NCBI RefSeq assembly: GCF_017968885.1
Contig: NZ_CP072913.1
Span: 1,782,001 to 1,846,000, forward strand
From: Pseudomonas sp. Tri1
Lineage (GTDB): Bacteria; Pseudomonadota; Gammaproteobacteria; Pseudomonadales; Pseudomonadaceae
DNA: 64,000 nucleotides
Reading direction: 5' to 3'
The position numbers were made by a program, and so were the translations under genes. The notes under the pieces were generated by a model, which saw only the letters and a list, made by a program, of their open reading frames with translations, made no database searches and was not told the origin of the DNA. How positions within the stretch are numbered: the stretch's first letter is position 1; every line of letters starts with the position of its first letter. Positions 45,471-53,523 of the stretch are shown piece by piece.

Positions 45471-47732
45471 ATGAGCTTCGGCGCCGATGAAGAGATCCTT
45501 CAGGATTTCCTGGTTGAGGCCGGCGAGATTCTAGAGCAACTGTCTGAGCAACTGGTCGAGCTGGAAAGTCGACCCGATGATGCAGACTTGCTCAATGCAA
45601 TTTTTCGCGGTTTCCACACTGTAAAAGGAGGCGCCGGCTTCCTCCAGCTCAATGAGCTGGTGGAGTGCTGCCACATTGCCGAAAACGTGTTCGACATCCT
45701 GCGCAAGGGTGAGCGCCGCGTTGATTCGGAACTGATGGACGTGGTGCTCGAAGCGCTGGATGCGGTCAACAGCATGTTCAGCGAAGTGCGCGAGCGCTCG
45801 CCGATCACCGCTGCCACCCCTGAGTTGCTCGCTGCGCTGGCACGCCTGGCCGAGCCACAATCGGCTGACGAATCCGCTCCGGTTGTCGAGACGGTCGTTG
45901 AAGAACCGGTCGCCGAGGAGTCGGGCGACATCACCGATAACGAATTTGAACAATTGCTGGACTCGCTGAACGCCGTCAAGGCTGAAGCCGCTGCCCCGCC
46001 GGCCCCCGTTGTGCCGGCCACCGAGGCAACTGCTGCTGCCAGCGATGAAATCACCGACGACGAGTTCGAGTCGTTGCTCGATCAGCTTCATGGCAAAGGC
46101 CAGTTCGCGCCCGATGCGGTCGTTCCTGCAGCGACCCCGGCCGCCCCGAAAGCGGCGGGCGACAATTCCGATATTACCGACGACGAATTCGAGGCTTTGC
46201 TCGATCAGTTGCACGGCAAGGGCACGTTTGCCGTTGAAGCGCTGGATTCAGCCATCGCTTCTGCGCCGACGCCGGCCAAGCCCACCGCTGCGGCGGCGGG
46301 CAGTGACCTGATCAGCGATCACGAATTCGAATCGCTGCTCGATGAACTGCACGGCAAAGGCAAGTTCAGTGAAGTCGGGAAGGCCACGGCTGCCCCTACT
46401 GCGGGCACTGCCGCCACTGCTGCGCCGGCGGCCAAGGCTGCGCCAAAACCCGCGGCCAAGGCACCGGAACCGAAGGCCGAGACGCCCAAGCCGGCTGCGG
46501 CAGCTGCCCCGGCAGCAGCCCGTGCCCCGGCGGCTGCGCCAGCGGAAAAACCGGCCAGCGAAGCCGAAACCACTGTCCGGGTCGACACCGCACGCCTGGA
46601 CGAGATCATGAACATGGTCGGCGAACTGGTGCTGGTGCGTAACCGTCTGGTACGCCTGGGTCTCAACAGCCAGGACGAAGCCATGTCCAAGGCTGTGTCG
46701 AACCTCGATGTGGTCACGGCGGACCTGCAGACCGCGGTCATGAAGACCCGGATGCAGCCGATCAAGAAAGTCTTCGGGCGCTTCCCGCGCCTGGTTCGTG
46801 ACCTGGCTCGCCAGCTCAAGAAAGAAATCAACCTGGAACTGGTGGGCGAAGAGACCGACCTGGACAAGAACCTTGTCGAGGCCCTGGCCGACCCGCTGGT
46901 CCACTTGGTGCGCAACGCCGTCGACCACGGCATCGAGTCGCCGGAAGAGCGCGAAGCCTCGGGCAAGGTTCGCAGCGGCAAGGTGGTGCTGGCCGCCGAG
47001 CAGGAGGGCGACCACATCCTGTTGTCGATCTCCGACGACGGCAAAGGCATGGACCCGAACGTGCTGCGTTCCATCGCAGTCAAGCGCGGTGTGATGGACA
47101 AGGATGCCGCCGATCGCCTGAGCGACACCGAGTGCTACAACCTGATCTTCGCCCCGGGCTTCTCGACCAAGACCGAGATTTCCGACGTGTCCGGCCGTGG
47201 CGTGGGCATGGACGTGGTGAAGACCAAGATTTCCCAGCTCAATGGTTCGATCAACATTTACTCGACCAAGGGCCAGGGCTCGAAGATCGTCATCAAGGTC
47301 CCGTTGACCCTGGCGATCATGCCGACCTTGATGGTGATGCTGGGCAACCAGGCATTCGCCTTCCCGCTGGTCAACGTCAACGAAATCTTCCACCTCGACC
47401 TGTCGCGCACCAACGTGGTGGACGGCCAGGAAGTGGTGATCGTACGGGACAAGGCACTGCCACTGTTCTACCTCAAGCGCTGGCTGGTCAGCTCCGCCGC
47501 TCATGTGGAGCAGGGCGAAGGCCATGTGGTGATCCTTTCGGTGGGCACCCAGCGGATCGGCTTTGTCGTCGACCAGTTGGTGGGTCAGGAAGAAGTGGTC
47601 ATCAAGCCATTGGGCAAGATGCTCCAGGGCACCCCGGGCATGTCCGGCGCCACCATCACCGGCGACGGCCGCATCGCGTTGATTCTCGATGTGCCAAGCA
47701 TGCTCAAGCGTTACGCCGCACGGCGTATTTGA
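45471..47732 (+). CDS. cheA: Chemotaxis histidine kinase CheA
   Basis: CheA phosphorylates CheY and CheB in response to receptors. The 753-aa product has an Hpt (P1) domain with His49 in FRGFHTVKGGAGFL. A long acidic/Ala-rich linker (about 135-370) has four repeats of the form ITDDEFEALLDQLHGKG. Then come the dimerisation domain (RVDTARLDEIMNMVGELVLV), the ATPase domain (HLVRNAVDHGIESPEER, SGRGVGMDVVKTKI) and the CheW-like P5 domain. No compact P2 fold is evident in the linker. AGGAG precedes the ATG. cheB follows after 48 bases. Confidence 0.96.
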   Translation: MSFGADEEILQDFLVEAGEILEQLSEQLVELESRPDDADLLNAIFRGFHTVKGGAGFLQLNELVECCHIAENVFDILRKGERRVDSELMDVVLEALDAVNSMFSEVRERSPITAATPELLAALARLAEPQSADESAPVVETVVEEPVAEESGDITDNEFEQLLDSLNAVKAEAAAPPAPVVPATEATAAASDEITDDEFESLLDQLHGKGQFAPDAVVPAATPAAPKAAGDNSDITDDEFEALLDQLHGKGTFAVEALDSAIASAPTPAKPTAAAAGSDLISDHEFESLLDELHGKGKFSEVGKATAAPTAGTAATAAPAAKAAPKPAAKAPEPKAETPKPAAAAAPAAARAPAAAPAEKPASEAETTVRVDTARLDEIMNMVGELVLVRNRLVRLGLNSQDEAMSKAVSNLDVVTADLQTAVMKTRMQPIKKVFGRFPRLVRDLARQLKKEINLELVGEETDLDKNLVEALADPLVHLVRNAVDHGIESPEEREASGKVRSGKVVLAAEQEGDHILLSISDDGKGMDPNVLRSIAVKRGVMDKDAADRLSDTECYNLIFAPGFSTKTEISDVSGRGVGMDVVKTKISQLNGSINIYSTKGQGSKIVIKVPLTLAIMPTLMVMLGNQAFAFPLVNVNEIFHLDLSRTNVVDGQEVVIVRDKALPLFYLKRWLVSSAAHVEQGEGHVVILSVGTQRIGFVVDQLVGQEEVVIKPLGKMLQGTPGMSGATITGDGRIALILDVPSMLKRYAARRI
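45927..46370 (+). repeat. Four tandem acidic repeats in the CheA linker
   Basis: Within cheA, residues about 153-170, 193-213, 234-254 and 279-299 repeat a motif of the form I-[TS]-D-x-E-F-E-x-L-L-D-x-L, the last three extended by HGKG-x-F. The spacing is about 40 residues. The motif resembles the FliM N-terminus (LSQDEIDALLHG) encoded at 33833, a known CheY-P binding peptide. Confidence 0.85.
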
Positions 47733-47780
47733 TTCTGGAGGGGCGGGGCCCAGGGCCGCGCCTCGTCTAACGGAGTGTTT

Positions 47781-48911
47781 ATGGTAGTTAAAGTCCTGGT
47801 GGTGGACGATTCGGGGTTTTTCCGCCGCCGCGTCTCGGAAATTCTTTCGGCGGACACGAGTATTCAAGTCGTCGGTACGGCGACCAACGGCAAAGAGGCA
47901 ATCGATCAGGCGTTGGCGCTCAAGCCAGACGTGATCACCATGGACTACGAGATGCCGATGATGGATGGCATCACGGCTGTGCGGCATATCATGCAGCGCT
48001 GCCCGACTCCCGTATTGATGTTCTCCTCCCTGACTCATGAAGGCGCGCGGGTGACCCTCGATGCGCTGGACGCCGGGGCGGTGGATTTCCTGCCGAAGAA
48101 TTTCGAAGACATCTCGCGCAACCCCGACAAGGTCCGGCAGTTGCTGTGCGAGAAGGTCCATAGCATTTCCCGCAGCAACCGGCGTGCCGGCGCCTACAGC
48201 GCGCCAGCGCCTGCGGTTGCACCGAGCCCTGCGCCTGCCCCGGCATCGTCGGGCGGCTTCAATCCGCCTCCGGTGCGCAGCAGTGCCCCGGCGCCCGCAC
48301 CTGCTCGTCCGGCACCCGCCAGCCCGACGTCGCCGGCACCCAAGCGCAAGGCCTACAAGCTCGTTGCCATTGGTACGTCCACCGGTGGCCCGGTGGCGCT
48401 GCAACGGGTCCTGACCCAGTTGCCGGCCAACTTCCCGGCCCCCATCGTGCTGATCCAACATATGCCTGCGGCCTTCACCAAGGCTTTCGCCGAGCGCCTG
48501 GACAAGCTGTGCAATATCAGCGTCAAGGAAGCCGAGGATGGCGACATCCTGCGTCCGGGCCTGGCGTTGCTGGCCCCGGGTGGCAAGCAGATGATGATCG
48601 ATGGCCGCGGCGCGGTGAAAATCCTCCCGGGCGACGAGCGTTTGAACTACAAGCCCTGCGTGGACATCACCTTCGGTTCCGCAGCCAAGTCCTACGGTGA
48701 CAAAGTTCTGGCGGTGGTCCTCACCGGCATGGGCGCCGACGGTCGTGAAGGCGCGCGCCTGCTCAAGCAGGGCGGCAGTGCGATCTGGGCCCAGGACGAA
48801 GCCAGTTGCGTGATCTATGGCATGCCGATGGCCATCGTGAAGGCGGATCTTGCCGACGCGGTGTACGGGCTGGACGACATCGGTAGACACCTGGTCGAGG
48901 CGTGCCTGTAA
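47781..48911 (+). CDS. cheB: Chemoreceptor methylesterase CheB
   Basis: CheB demethylates and deamidates chemoreceptors for adaptation. The 376-aa product has a receiver domain (Asp55 in [10 protein letters not shown]), a long Pro/Ala-rich linker (about 130-190, [18 protein letters not shown]) and the methylesterase domain with Ser200 in [19 protein letters not shown] and [18 protein letters not shown] lies 5 bases before ATG 47781. Its stop overlaps the motC ATG by one base. Confidence 0.96.
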   Translation: MVVKVLVVDDSGFFRRRVSEILSADTSIQVVGTATNGKEAIDQALALKPDVITMDYEMPMMDGITAVRHIMQRCPTPVLMFSSLTHEGARVTLDALDAGAVDFLPKNFEDISRNPDKVRQLLCEKVHSISRSNRRAGAYSAPAPAVAPSPAPAPASSGGFNPPPVRSSAPAPAPARPAPASPTSPAPKRKAYKLVAIGTSTGGPVALQRVLTQLPANFPAPIVLIQHMPAAFTKAFAERLDKLCNISVKEAEDGDILRPGLALLAPGGKQMMIDGRGAVKILPGDERLNYKPCVDITFGSAAKSYGDKVLAVVLTGMGADGREGARLLKQGGSAIWAQDEASCVIYGMPMAIVKADLADAVYGLDDIGRHLVEACL

Positions 48912-49651
48912 TGGATGTGCTCAGCCTGATCGGCATCGTCATGGCATTCGTCGCCATCATTGGCGGCAATTATCTGGAAGGCGGTCATCTGGGGGCTTTG
49001 GCCAACGGTCCGGCGGCGCTGATCGTGCTGGGCGGCACCATCGGTGCCGCGCTGTTGCAGTCGCCCATGAGCGCGTTCAAGCGTGCCATGCAGGTACTGA
49101 TCTGGATCCTGTTCCCGCCTCGCGTGGACTTGGCTGGCGGTATCGACCGGGTGGTGAACTGGAGCCTGACCGCGCGCAAGGAGGGCTTGCTGGGCCTGGA
49201 AGGTGTGGCCGATGCCGAGCCCGACAGTTACTCGCGCAAGGGCCTGCAATTGCTGGTCGACGGCGCCGAGCCGGAAGCCATCCGCAGCATTCTGGAGGTG
49301 GATTTCTACACCCAGGAAAGCCGCGACATCGAAGCGGCCAAAGTTTTCGAAAGCATGGGCGGCTACGCGCCGACCATCGGCATCATCGGTGCGGTGATGG
49401 GCCTGATCCACGTGATGGGCAACCTGGCCGATCCGTCGCAACTGGGCAGCGGCATCGCCGTGGCCTTCGTTGCCACGATCTACGGGGTGGCGAGTGCCAA
49501 CCTGGTGCTGTTGCCGATCGCCGCCAAGCTCAAGGCCATCGCGTTGCGTCAGTCGCGTTATCGTGAAATGTTGCTGGAGGGGATCCTGTCGATCGCCGAA
49601 GGCGAAAACCCGCGCTCCATTGAGTTGAAGCTCCAGGGCTTCATGGACTGA
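48911..49651 (+). CDS. motC: Flagellar stator protein MotC (MotA family)
   Basis: MotC is the MotA-type half of the second Pseudomonas stator. The 246-aa product has four membrane helices (first [20 protein letters not shown]; last pair from about residue 145, TIGIIGAVMGLIHVMGNL and AVAFVATIYGVASANLVLLP) and a cytoplasmic loop between helices 2 and 3. I place the start at ATG 48911, overlapping the cheB TAA. It pairs with motD 15 bases downstream. Confidence 0.95.
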   Translation: MDVLSLIGIVMAFVAIIGGNYLEGGHLGALANGPAALIVLGGTIGAALLQSPMSAFKRAMQVLIWILFPPRVDLAGGIDRVVNWSLTARKEGLLGLEGVADAEPDSYSRKGLQLLVDGAEPEAIRSILEVDFYTQESRDIEAAKVFESMGGYAPTIGIIGAVMGLIHVMGNLADPSQLGSGIAVAFVATIYGVASANLVLLPIAAKLKAIALRQSRYREMLLEGILSIAEGENPRSIELKLQGFMD

Positions 49652-49666
49652 TGGGAGACATGGAAA

Positions 49667-50551
49667 ATGGCCCGTCGCAGGCACACTGAAGAACACGTCA
49701 ACCATGAACGCTGGCTAGTCTCCTACGCCGACTTCATCACACTGTTGTTCGCCTTTTTCGTGGTCATGTATTCGATTTCGTCAATCAACGAAGGCAAATA
49801 CAAAGTGATCTCCGAGGCGTTGATCGGTGTCTTTACCGACTCCGACCGCGCCCTCAAGCCCATCCCTATTGGCGATGAACGGCCCAAGACAACCACACCG
49901 GCCAAGCCGTTGGTCAGGGATGCCGAGCAGGTCGATGCCGGTATTGCCGGCGGCAGCGATCCATTGAAGAGCATTGCCGACGACATCAGTGCGGCGTTCG
50001 GCGACCTGATCAGCTCGAACCAGATGACCGTGCGCGGCAACGAGTTGTGGGTCGAGATCGAGCTCAATTCCAGCCTGTTGTTCGGCAGCGGCGATGCCAT
50101 GCCCAGCGACATGGCGTTCAACATCATCGATAAAGTGGCGGCGATCCTGAAGCCGTTCGATAACCCGATCCATGTCGAAGGCTTCACTGACGACCAGCCG
50201 ATCCGTACCGCGCAGTACCCGACCAACTGGGAGCTGTCCTCGGCGCGCTCGGCGAGCATCGTGCGCATGCTCGCCATGCAGGGTGTGAACCCCGGTCGCC
50301 TGGCGTCGGTGGGCTACGGCGAGTTTCAGCCGGTGGCCAATAACGCCACGGCCGAGGGCCGTGCACGCAACCGTCGCGTGGTGTTGGTGGTGTCGCGAAA
50401 CCTCGATGTGCGTCGCAGCTTGACCGGCACCGGCACGGCCAATGCAAAACCGGACGCGGCATTGAAGCGCGCTGGCACACAAACTGCACCGACCTCGGAC
50501 AAGTCGCCGGGACGACAGAGTGCCGTCAATTCTCCGTCACCCGCTTTATAA
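49667..50551 (+). CDS. motD: Flagellar stator protein MotD (MotB family)
   Basis: The MotB-type half of the MotCD stator, which anchors to peptidoglycan. The 294-aa product has one membrane helix with the proton-binding Asp in SYADFITLLFAFFVVMYSIS (Asp22) and a C-terminal OmpA-like domain (about 140-245, IHVEGFTDDQPI, RASVGYGEFQ-like RLASVGYGEFQPV). The last 45 residues are basic and low-complexity. It follows motC directly. A hairpin and the ParA-type gene follow. Confidence 0.95.
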   Translation: MARRRHTEEHVNHERWLVSYADFITLLFAFFVVMYSISSINEGKYKVISEALIGVFTDSDRALKPIPIGDERPKTTTPAKPLVRDAEQVDAGIAGGSDPLKSIADDISAAFGDLISSNQMTVRGNELWVEIELNSSLLFGSGDAMPSDMAFNIIDKVAAILKPFDNPIHVEGFTDDQPIRTAQYPTNWELSSARSASIVRMLAMQGVNPGRLASVGYGEFQPVANNATAEGRARNRRVVLVVSRNLDVRRSLTGTGTANAKPDAALKRAGTQTAPTSDKSPGRQSAVNSPSPAL

Positions 50552-50561
50552 CCGAGCTATT

Positions 50562-50590
50562 TCTCGGCCGAGCCTGTTTCGGCCGGGAGG
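50562..50590 (+). promoter_or_regulatory. Hairpin overlapping the RBS of the ParA-type gene
   Basis: TCTCGGCCG (50562-50570) can pair with CGGCCGGGA (50580-50588), 9 pairs including one G-U, around a 9-base loop. The 3' arm includes the first part of the GGGAGG RBS (50585-50590) of the gene starting at 50601. This could restrain translation initiation. Confidence 0.4.
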
Positions 50591-50600
50591 AACGATCCGA

Positions 50601-51392
50601 ATGAGAGTCTGGGCAGTTGCCAATCAAAAAGGTGGTGTGGGCAAAACCACATCTTCCATCGCTTTAGCCGGATTGCTGGCCGAGGCGGGCAAGCGCGTGG
50701 TCATGGTCGATCTGGACCCCCACGGCTCGATGACCAGCTATTTTGGTTACGATCCCGACAGCCTGGAGCACAGCAACTACGATCTGTTCCTGCACAAGGG
50801 CGTCGTGCCCGAAGGCCTGCCGGGGCAGTTGCTGTTGTCCACCAGCGACGAGCGGATTTCCCTGCTACCGTCGAGCACCGCCCTGGCCACCCTGGAGCGG
50901 CAGTCGCCGGGGCAGAGTGGCCTGGGCCTGGTCATCGCCAAGAGTCTGGCGCAGCTGTGGCAGGATTTCGATTACGCGATCATCGACAGCCCGCCGTTGC
51001 TCGGTTTGCTGATGGTCAACGCGTTGGCGGCCAGCCAGCAACTGGTGATCCCGGTGCAGACCGAACACCTGGCGGTCAAGGGCCTGGAGCGTATGGTCAA
51101 CACGCTGGCGATGGTCAACCGCTCGCGCAAGCAATCGTTGGCCTTCAACATCGTGCCGACCCTGTTCGACCGTCGCACCCAGGCGTCCCTGGGCACCCTG
51201 CGCGTGTTGCGGGACATGTACCCGGATGATATCTGGCAAGGCTACATTCCCGTCGATACCCGCTTGCGCGACGCCAGCCGCGCCGGTCTGACCCCTTCGC
51301 AATTCGACGGCAAAAGCCGTGGCGTGCTGGCCTACCGGGCGCTGCTCAAGCACCTGCTGGCCCAACAGCTTGTTTCACAGCAGGTGGCTTAA
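50601..51392 (+). CDS. ParA-family ATPase (ParC-like chemotaxis polar organiser)
   Basis: A 263-aa ParA/Soj-type ATPase with deviant Walker A KGGVGKTTS (Lys10, Lys15), MVDLDPHGS and IDSPPLLGLLMVNAL. GGGAGG lies before ATG 50601; an in-frame ATG at 50520 lies inside motD. By place (motD - parA - CheW-domain gene - cheW) it is the homologue of P. aeruginosa PA1462 and of Vibrio ParC, which places chemotaxis arrays at the pole. It is not a chromosome-partition ParA, since no parB or parS is near. Membrane or pole targeting cannot be read from sequence. Confidence 0.87.
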   Translation: MRVWAVANQKGGVGKTTSSIALAGLLAEAGKRVVMVDLDPHGSMTSYFGYDPDSLEHSNYDLFLHKGVVPEGLPGQLLLSTSDERISLLPSSTALATLERQSPGQSGLGLVIAKSLAQLWQDFDYAIIDSPPLLGLLMVNALAASQQLVIPVQTEHLAVKGLERMVNTLAMVNRSRKQSLAFNIVPTLFDRRTQASLGTLRVLRDMYPDDIWQGYIPVDTRLRDASRAGLTPSQFDGKSRGVLAYRALLKHLLAQQLVSQQVA

Positions 51393-51487
51393 GTGACGAG
51401 GTTTCCCACAGGCATCGTGCTCGCTTGCGAGCGCTCAAGTCCTACCGCATTCATGCCGATAACCTCTTTAAGCGGCGCACTGTTTCT

Positions 51488-52360
51488 ATGAGCCGCCCGA
51501 TAAAGACAACCTCGCGTCCGCAAATGGCCTTGCAGTCCTATCTGGACGGACTATTGCAGGAAGCGACCGAAGAACTGCCAGTGCAACCGAGCGTGATCGA
51601 GGCGTTGCCCGAGACCTTGGAAGCCGAAGGTGTGCTGGATGAATTCCAGGCGGCCGTGCTCGAAGAGCAGGCCCGTGATGCGCAGAAGTCAGTGATAGCG
51701 GCGGCGGTGGAGGCACCGTTTATCAAGCCTCAGGTGGCGGTGATGGACGCGCCCGCGCCGATCCTGACGCCGGTCTCGACCGTTGCGCCATTGTTGCAGG
51801 GCTTGGTGACGCCGGTAGTGGAAGTTCACTTGCCGCCGAGCAACCCGCCGCCGCCGGTGCCGAACGATGACCGCCCGGCCTGGGCCGCCGAGCCGTTCGA
51901 GTGTCTGTTGTTTGATGTGGCCGGGTTGACCCTGGCAGTGCCGCTGGTATGCCTGGGATCGATTTATTCCCTGGCCGGGCAGGAATTGACGCCGTTGTTT
52001 GGTCAGCCGGAATGGTTCCTCGGGATCCTGCCGAGCCAGGCTGGCAACCTGAAGGTGCTGGACACCGCGCGCTGGGTGATGCCGGACCGTTATCGCGATG
52101 ATTTTCGCCAGGGCCTGCAGTACGTGATTTCGGTGCAGGGTTATGAGTGGGGGTTGGCAGTGCATCAGGTCAGCCGCTCATTGCGCCTGGACCCGAACGA
52201 GATCAAGTGGCGCAGCCATAGAGGGCAACGGCCATGGTTGGCCGGTACGGTGATCGAGCACATGTGCGCCTTGCTGGACGTATCCGAGCTGGCCGAGCTT
52301 ATCGCCAGCGGCGGGGCAAAACACCTGGGCGGCTCCAAGCCGGTCCAGAAACCGAAATAA
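51488..52360 (+). CDS. CheW-domain protein (ParP-like)
   Basis: A 290-aa protein with a CheW-like domain at the C-terminus (about 135-275, FECLLFDVAGLTLAVPLVCL, then VHQVSRSLRLDPNEIKWRS) and a Pro/Ala/Val-rich N-terminus (about 60-130). It resembles PA1463 and the ParP partner of ParC, which ties the chemotaxis array to the polar ParA-type ATPase through an AIF/CheW domain. The start is uncertain: ATG 51488 has no good RBS, and no better ATG is in frame. It is 95 bases downstream of the ATPase gene, with a small GCTCGC/GCGAGC hairpin between. Confidence 0.85.
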   Translation: MSRPIKTTSRPQMALQSYLDGLLQEATEELPVQPSVIEALPETLEAEGVLDEFQAAVLEEQARDAQKSVIAAAVEAPFIKPQVAVMDAPAPILTPVSTVAPLLQGLVTPVVEVHLPPSNPPPPVPNDDRPAWAAEPFECLLFDVAGLTLAVPLVCLGSIYSLAGQELTPLFGQPEWFLGILPSQAGNLKVLDTARWVMPDRYRDDFRQGLQYVISVQGYEWGLAVHQVSRSLRLDPNEIKWRSHRGQRPWLAGTVIEHMCALLDVSELAELIASGGAKHLGGSKPVQKPK

Positions 52361-52399
52361 GACAACCCGTGGCGCACAGCGTCGCGGGACAGAACACAC

Positions 52400-52420
52400 G
52401 CCGCCACAGGCGGTTTTTCG
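52400..52420 (+). terminator. Compact terminator-like hairpin in the cheW leader
   Basis: CCGCC (52401-52405) and GGCGG (52409-52413) close on a 3-base loop and are followed by T5. It lies 14 bases before the cheW ATG region's GAGGGG RBS, inside the che operon, so it may attenuate rather than end transcription. Confidence 0.5.
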
Positions 52421-52432
52421 AGGGGTCAGGGT

Positions 52433-52918
52433 ATGAATGATAAGGCGTCGTCTCTCAAGGGTTCCGAAGATCCGATTTTGCAATGGGTGACCTTCAAACT
52501 CGATAACGAAACCTACGGCATCAACGTGATGCGCGTTCAGGAAGTGCTGCGCTATACCGAGATCGCTCCGGTACCGGGTGCACCCAGCTATGTGCTGGGC
52601 ATCATCAACCTGCGTGGCAACGTGGTCACGGTGATCGACACTCGCCAGCGTTTTGGCCTGAGCTCCACCGAGGTCAACGACAATACCCGTATCGTGATCA
52701 TCGAAGCCGACAAGCAAGTGGTCGGCATCCTCGTCGACAGCGTCGCCGAAGTGGTTTACTTGCGTCAGTCGGAAATCGAAACCGCGCCTAACGTCGGTAA
52801 CGAGGAGTCGGCCAAGTTCATCCAGGGCGTCTGCAACAAGAACAACGAGTTGCTGATCCTGGTCGAACTGGAAAAAATGATGAGCGAAGAAGAGTGGTCG
52901 GAACTGGAGAGTATCTGA
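52433..52918 (+). CDS. cheW: Chemotaxis coupling protein CheW
   Basis: CheW joins receptors to CheA. The 161-aa product is a single CheW domain: WVTFKLDNETYGINVMRVQE, GIINLRGNVVTVIDTRQRFG and VDSVAEVVYLRQSEIETAPN. GAGGGGTCAGGGT precedes ATG 52433. The next gene starts at a TTG touching its stop codon. Confidence 0.97.
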   Translation: MNDKASSLKGSEDPILQWVTFKLDNETYGINVMRVQEVLRYTEIAPVPGAPSYVLGIINLRGNVVTVIDTRQRFGLSSTEVNDNTRIVIIEADKQVVGILVDSVAEVVYLRQSEIETAPNVGNEESAKFIQGVCNKNNELLILVELEKMMSEEEWSELESI

Positions 52919-53311
52919 TTGATTCTTGAGGTAGCAGTCATTGTCCTGTTCCTTTTTTGGGCAGGCACGCTGGCGATGTTTGTGGCGTACATACGCGGCC
53001 AGCGGCAGATCGCCGCTCAGCAGGCCCAGGGCGATGCGCTGCGCGATCAGCGCATCAAGGACCTGGCCAAACGCGTCGACGATTATCAGAACGGTACTGT
53101 GCGCATGGGCGAAGCGATCCACGAGCTGCGTGCCGTGGTCGCGCCGTTGCCGGACAAGCTGGCCCAACTGGAACAACGCGACCCTTCCACCCTGTCCTTC
53201 GCCCAGGCCGCCCGCCTGGTTGGCATGGGCGCCAGCGTCGACGAACTGACCCAAGCCTGCGGCTTGACCCAGGCCGAGGCTGAGTTGATGAGCAAGCTGC
53301 ATAAGGGCTGA
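52919..53311 (+). CDS. DUF2802-type membrane-anchored protein of the che cluster
   Basis: A 130-aa protein starting at TTG 52919 directly after the cheW stop, with GGAGAG about 10 bases upstream; the next in-frame ATG (52978) would remove the membrane helix. Residues 2-24 form one N-terminal membrane helix (VAVIVLFLFWAGTLAMFVAY). The rest is a basic, coiled-coil-like cytoplasmic part and a C-terminal helix pair (LSFAQAARLVGMGASVDELT, then CGLTQAEAELMSKL) resembling a small HTH. It is conserved after cheW in Pseudomonas (PA1465-like). The function is unknown. Confidence 0.8.
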   Translation: MILEVAVIVLFLFWAGTLAMFVAYIRGQRQIAAQQAQGDALRDQRIKDLAKRVDDYQNGTVRMGEAIHELRAVVAPLPDKLAQLEQRDPSTLSFAQAARLVGMGASVDELTQACGLTQAEAELMSKLHKG

Positions 53312-53332
53312 TCGCCTTCGCCCAGACCCAAT

Positions 53333-53422
53333 TGTGGGAGCGAGCTTGCTCGCGATAGCGGTGTAACAGTCAACGAAGCTGTTGAATGTGCGACCGCTAT
53401 CGCGAGCAAGCTCGCTCCCACA
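53333..53422. repeat. REP-type inverted repeat pair after the che cluster
   Basis: TGTGGGAGCGAGCTTGCTCG, continuing CGATAGCGGT, is mirrored by ACCGCTATCG and CGAGCAAGCTCGCTCCCACA and is followed by T6. A near-perfect REPIN, located where the plus-strand che operon meets the convergent minus-strand pair. It may double as a terminator. Confidence 0.92.
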
Positions 53423-53469
53423 GTTTTTTGTCGTTCACATACCTGAGTATTCCTGCCAACGTAAACCCC

Positions 53470-53498
53470 TGTGGTGAGGGCGCTGCTCCCTCGCCACA
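53470..53498. repeat. Second-type short palindrome (TGTGGtGAGGG family)
   Basis: TGTGGTGAGGG and CTCCCTCGCCACA flank CGCTG. It belongs to another short palindromic repeat type common in fluorescent pseudomonads. It lies between the convergent genes. Confidence 0.6.
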
Positions 53499-53523
53499 AG
53501 AGTGGCCTTACTGGTTTTTGGGA

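Noticed and set aside
46248..48890. Long minus-strand open frame (880 codons) opposite cheA and cheB
   Set aside because: It lies entirely opposite well-supported genes, is rich in His, Arg and Gln as expected from the complement of GC-rich codons, and has no recognisable domain.
50601..51392. ParA-type gene considered as chromosome or plasmid partition gene
   Set aside because: No parB or parS nearby, and the gene order motD - ATPase - CheW-domain protein - cheW is the chemotaxis arrangement.
23141..53422. Palindromic repeats considered as a CRISPR array
   Set aside because: The repeats are few, far apart, of inverted REP type, without regular spacers or cas genes.
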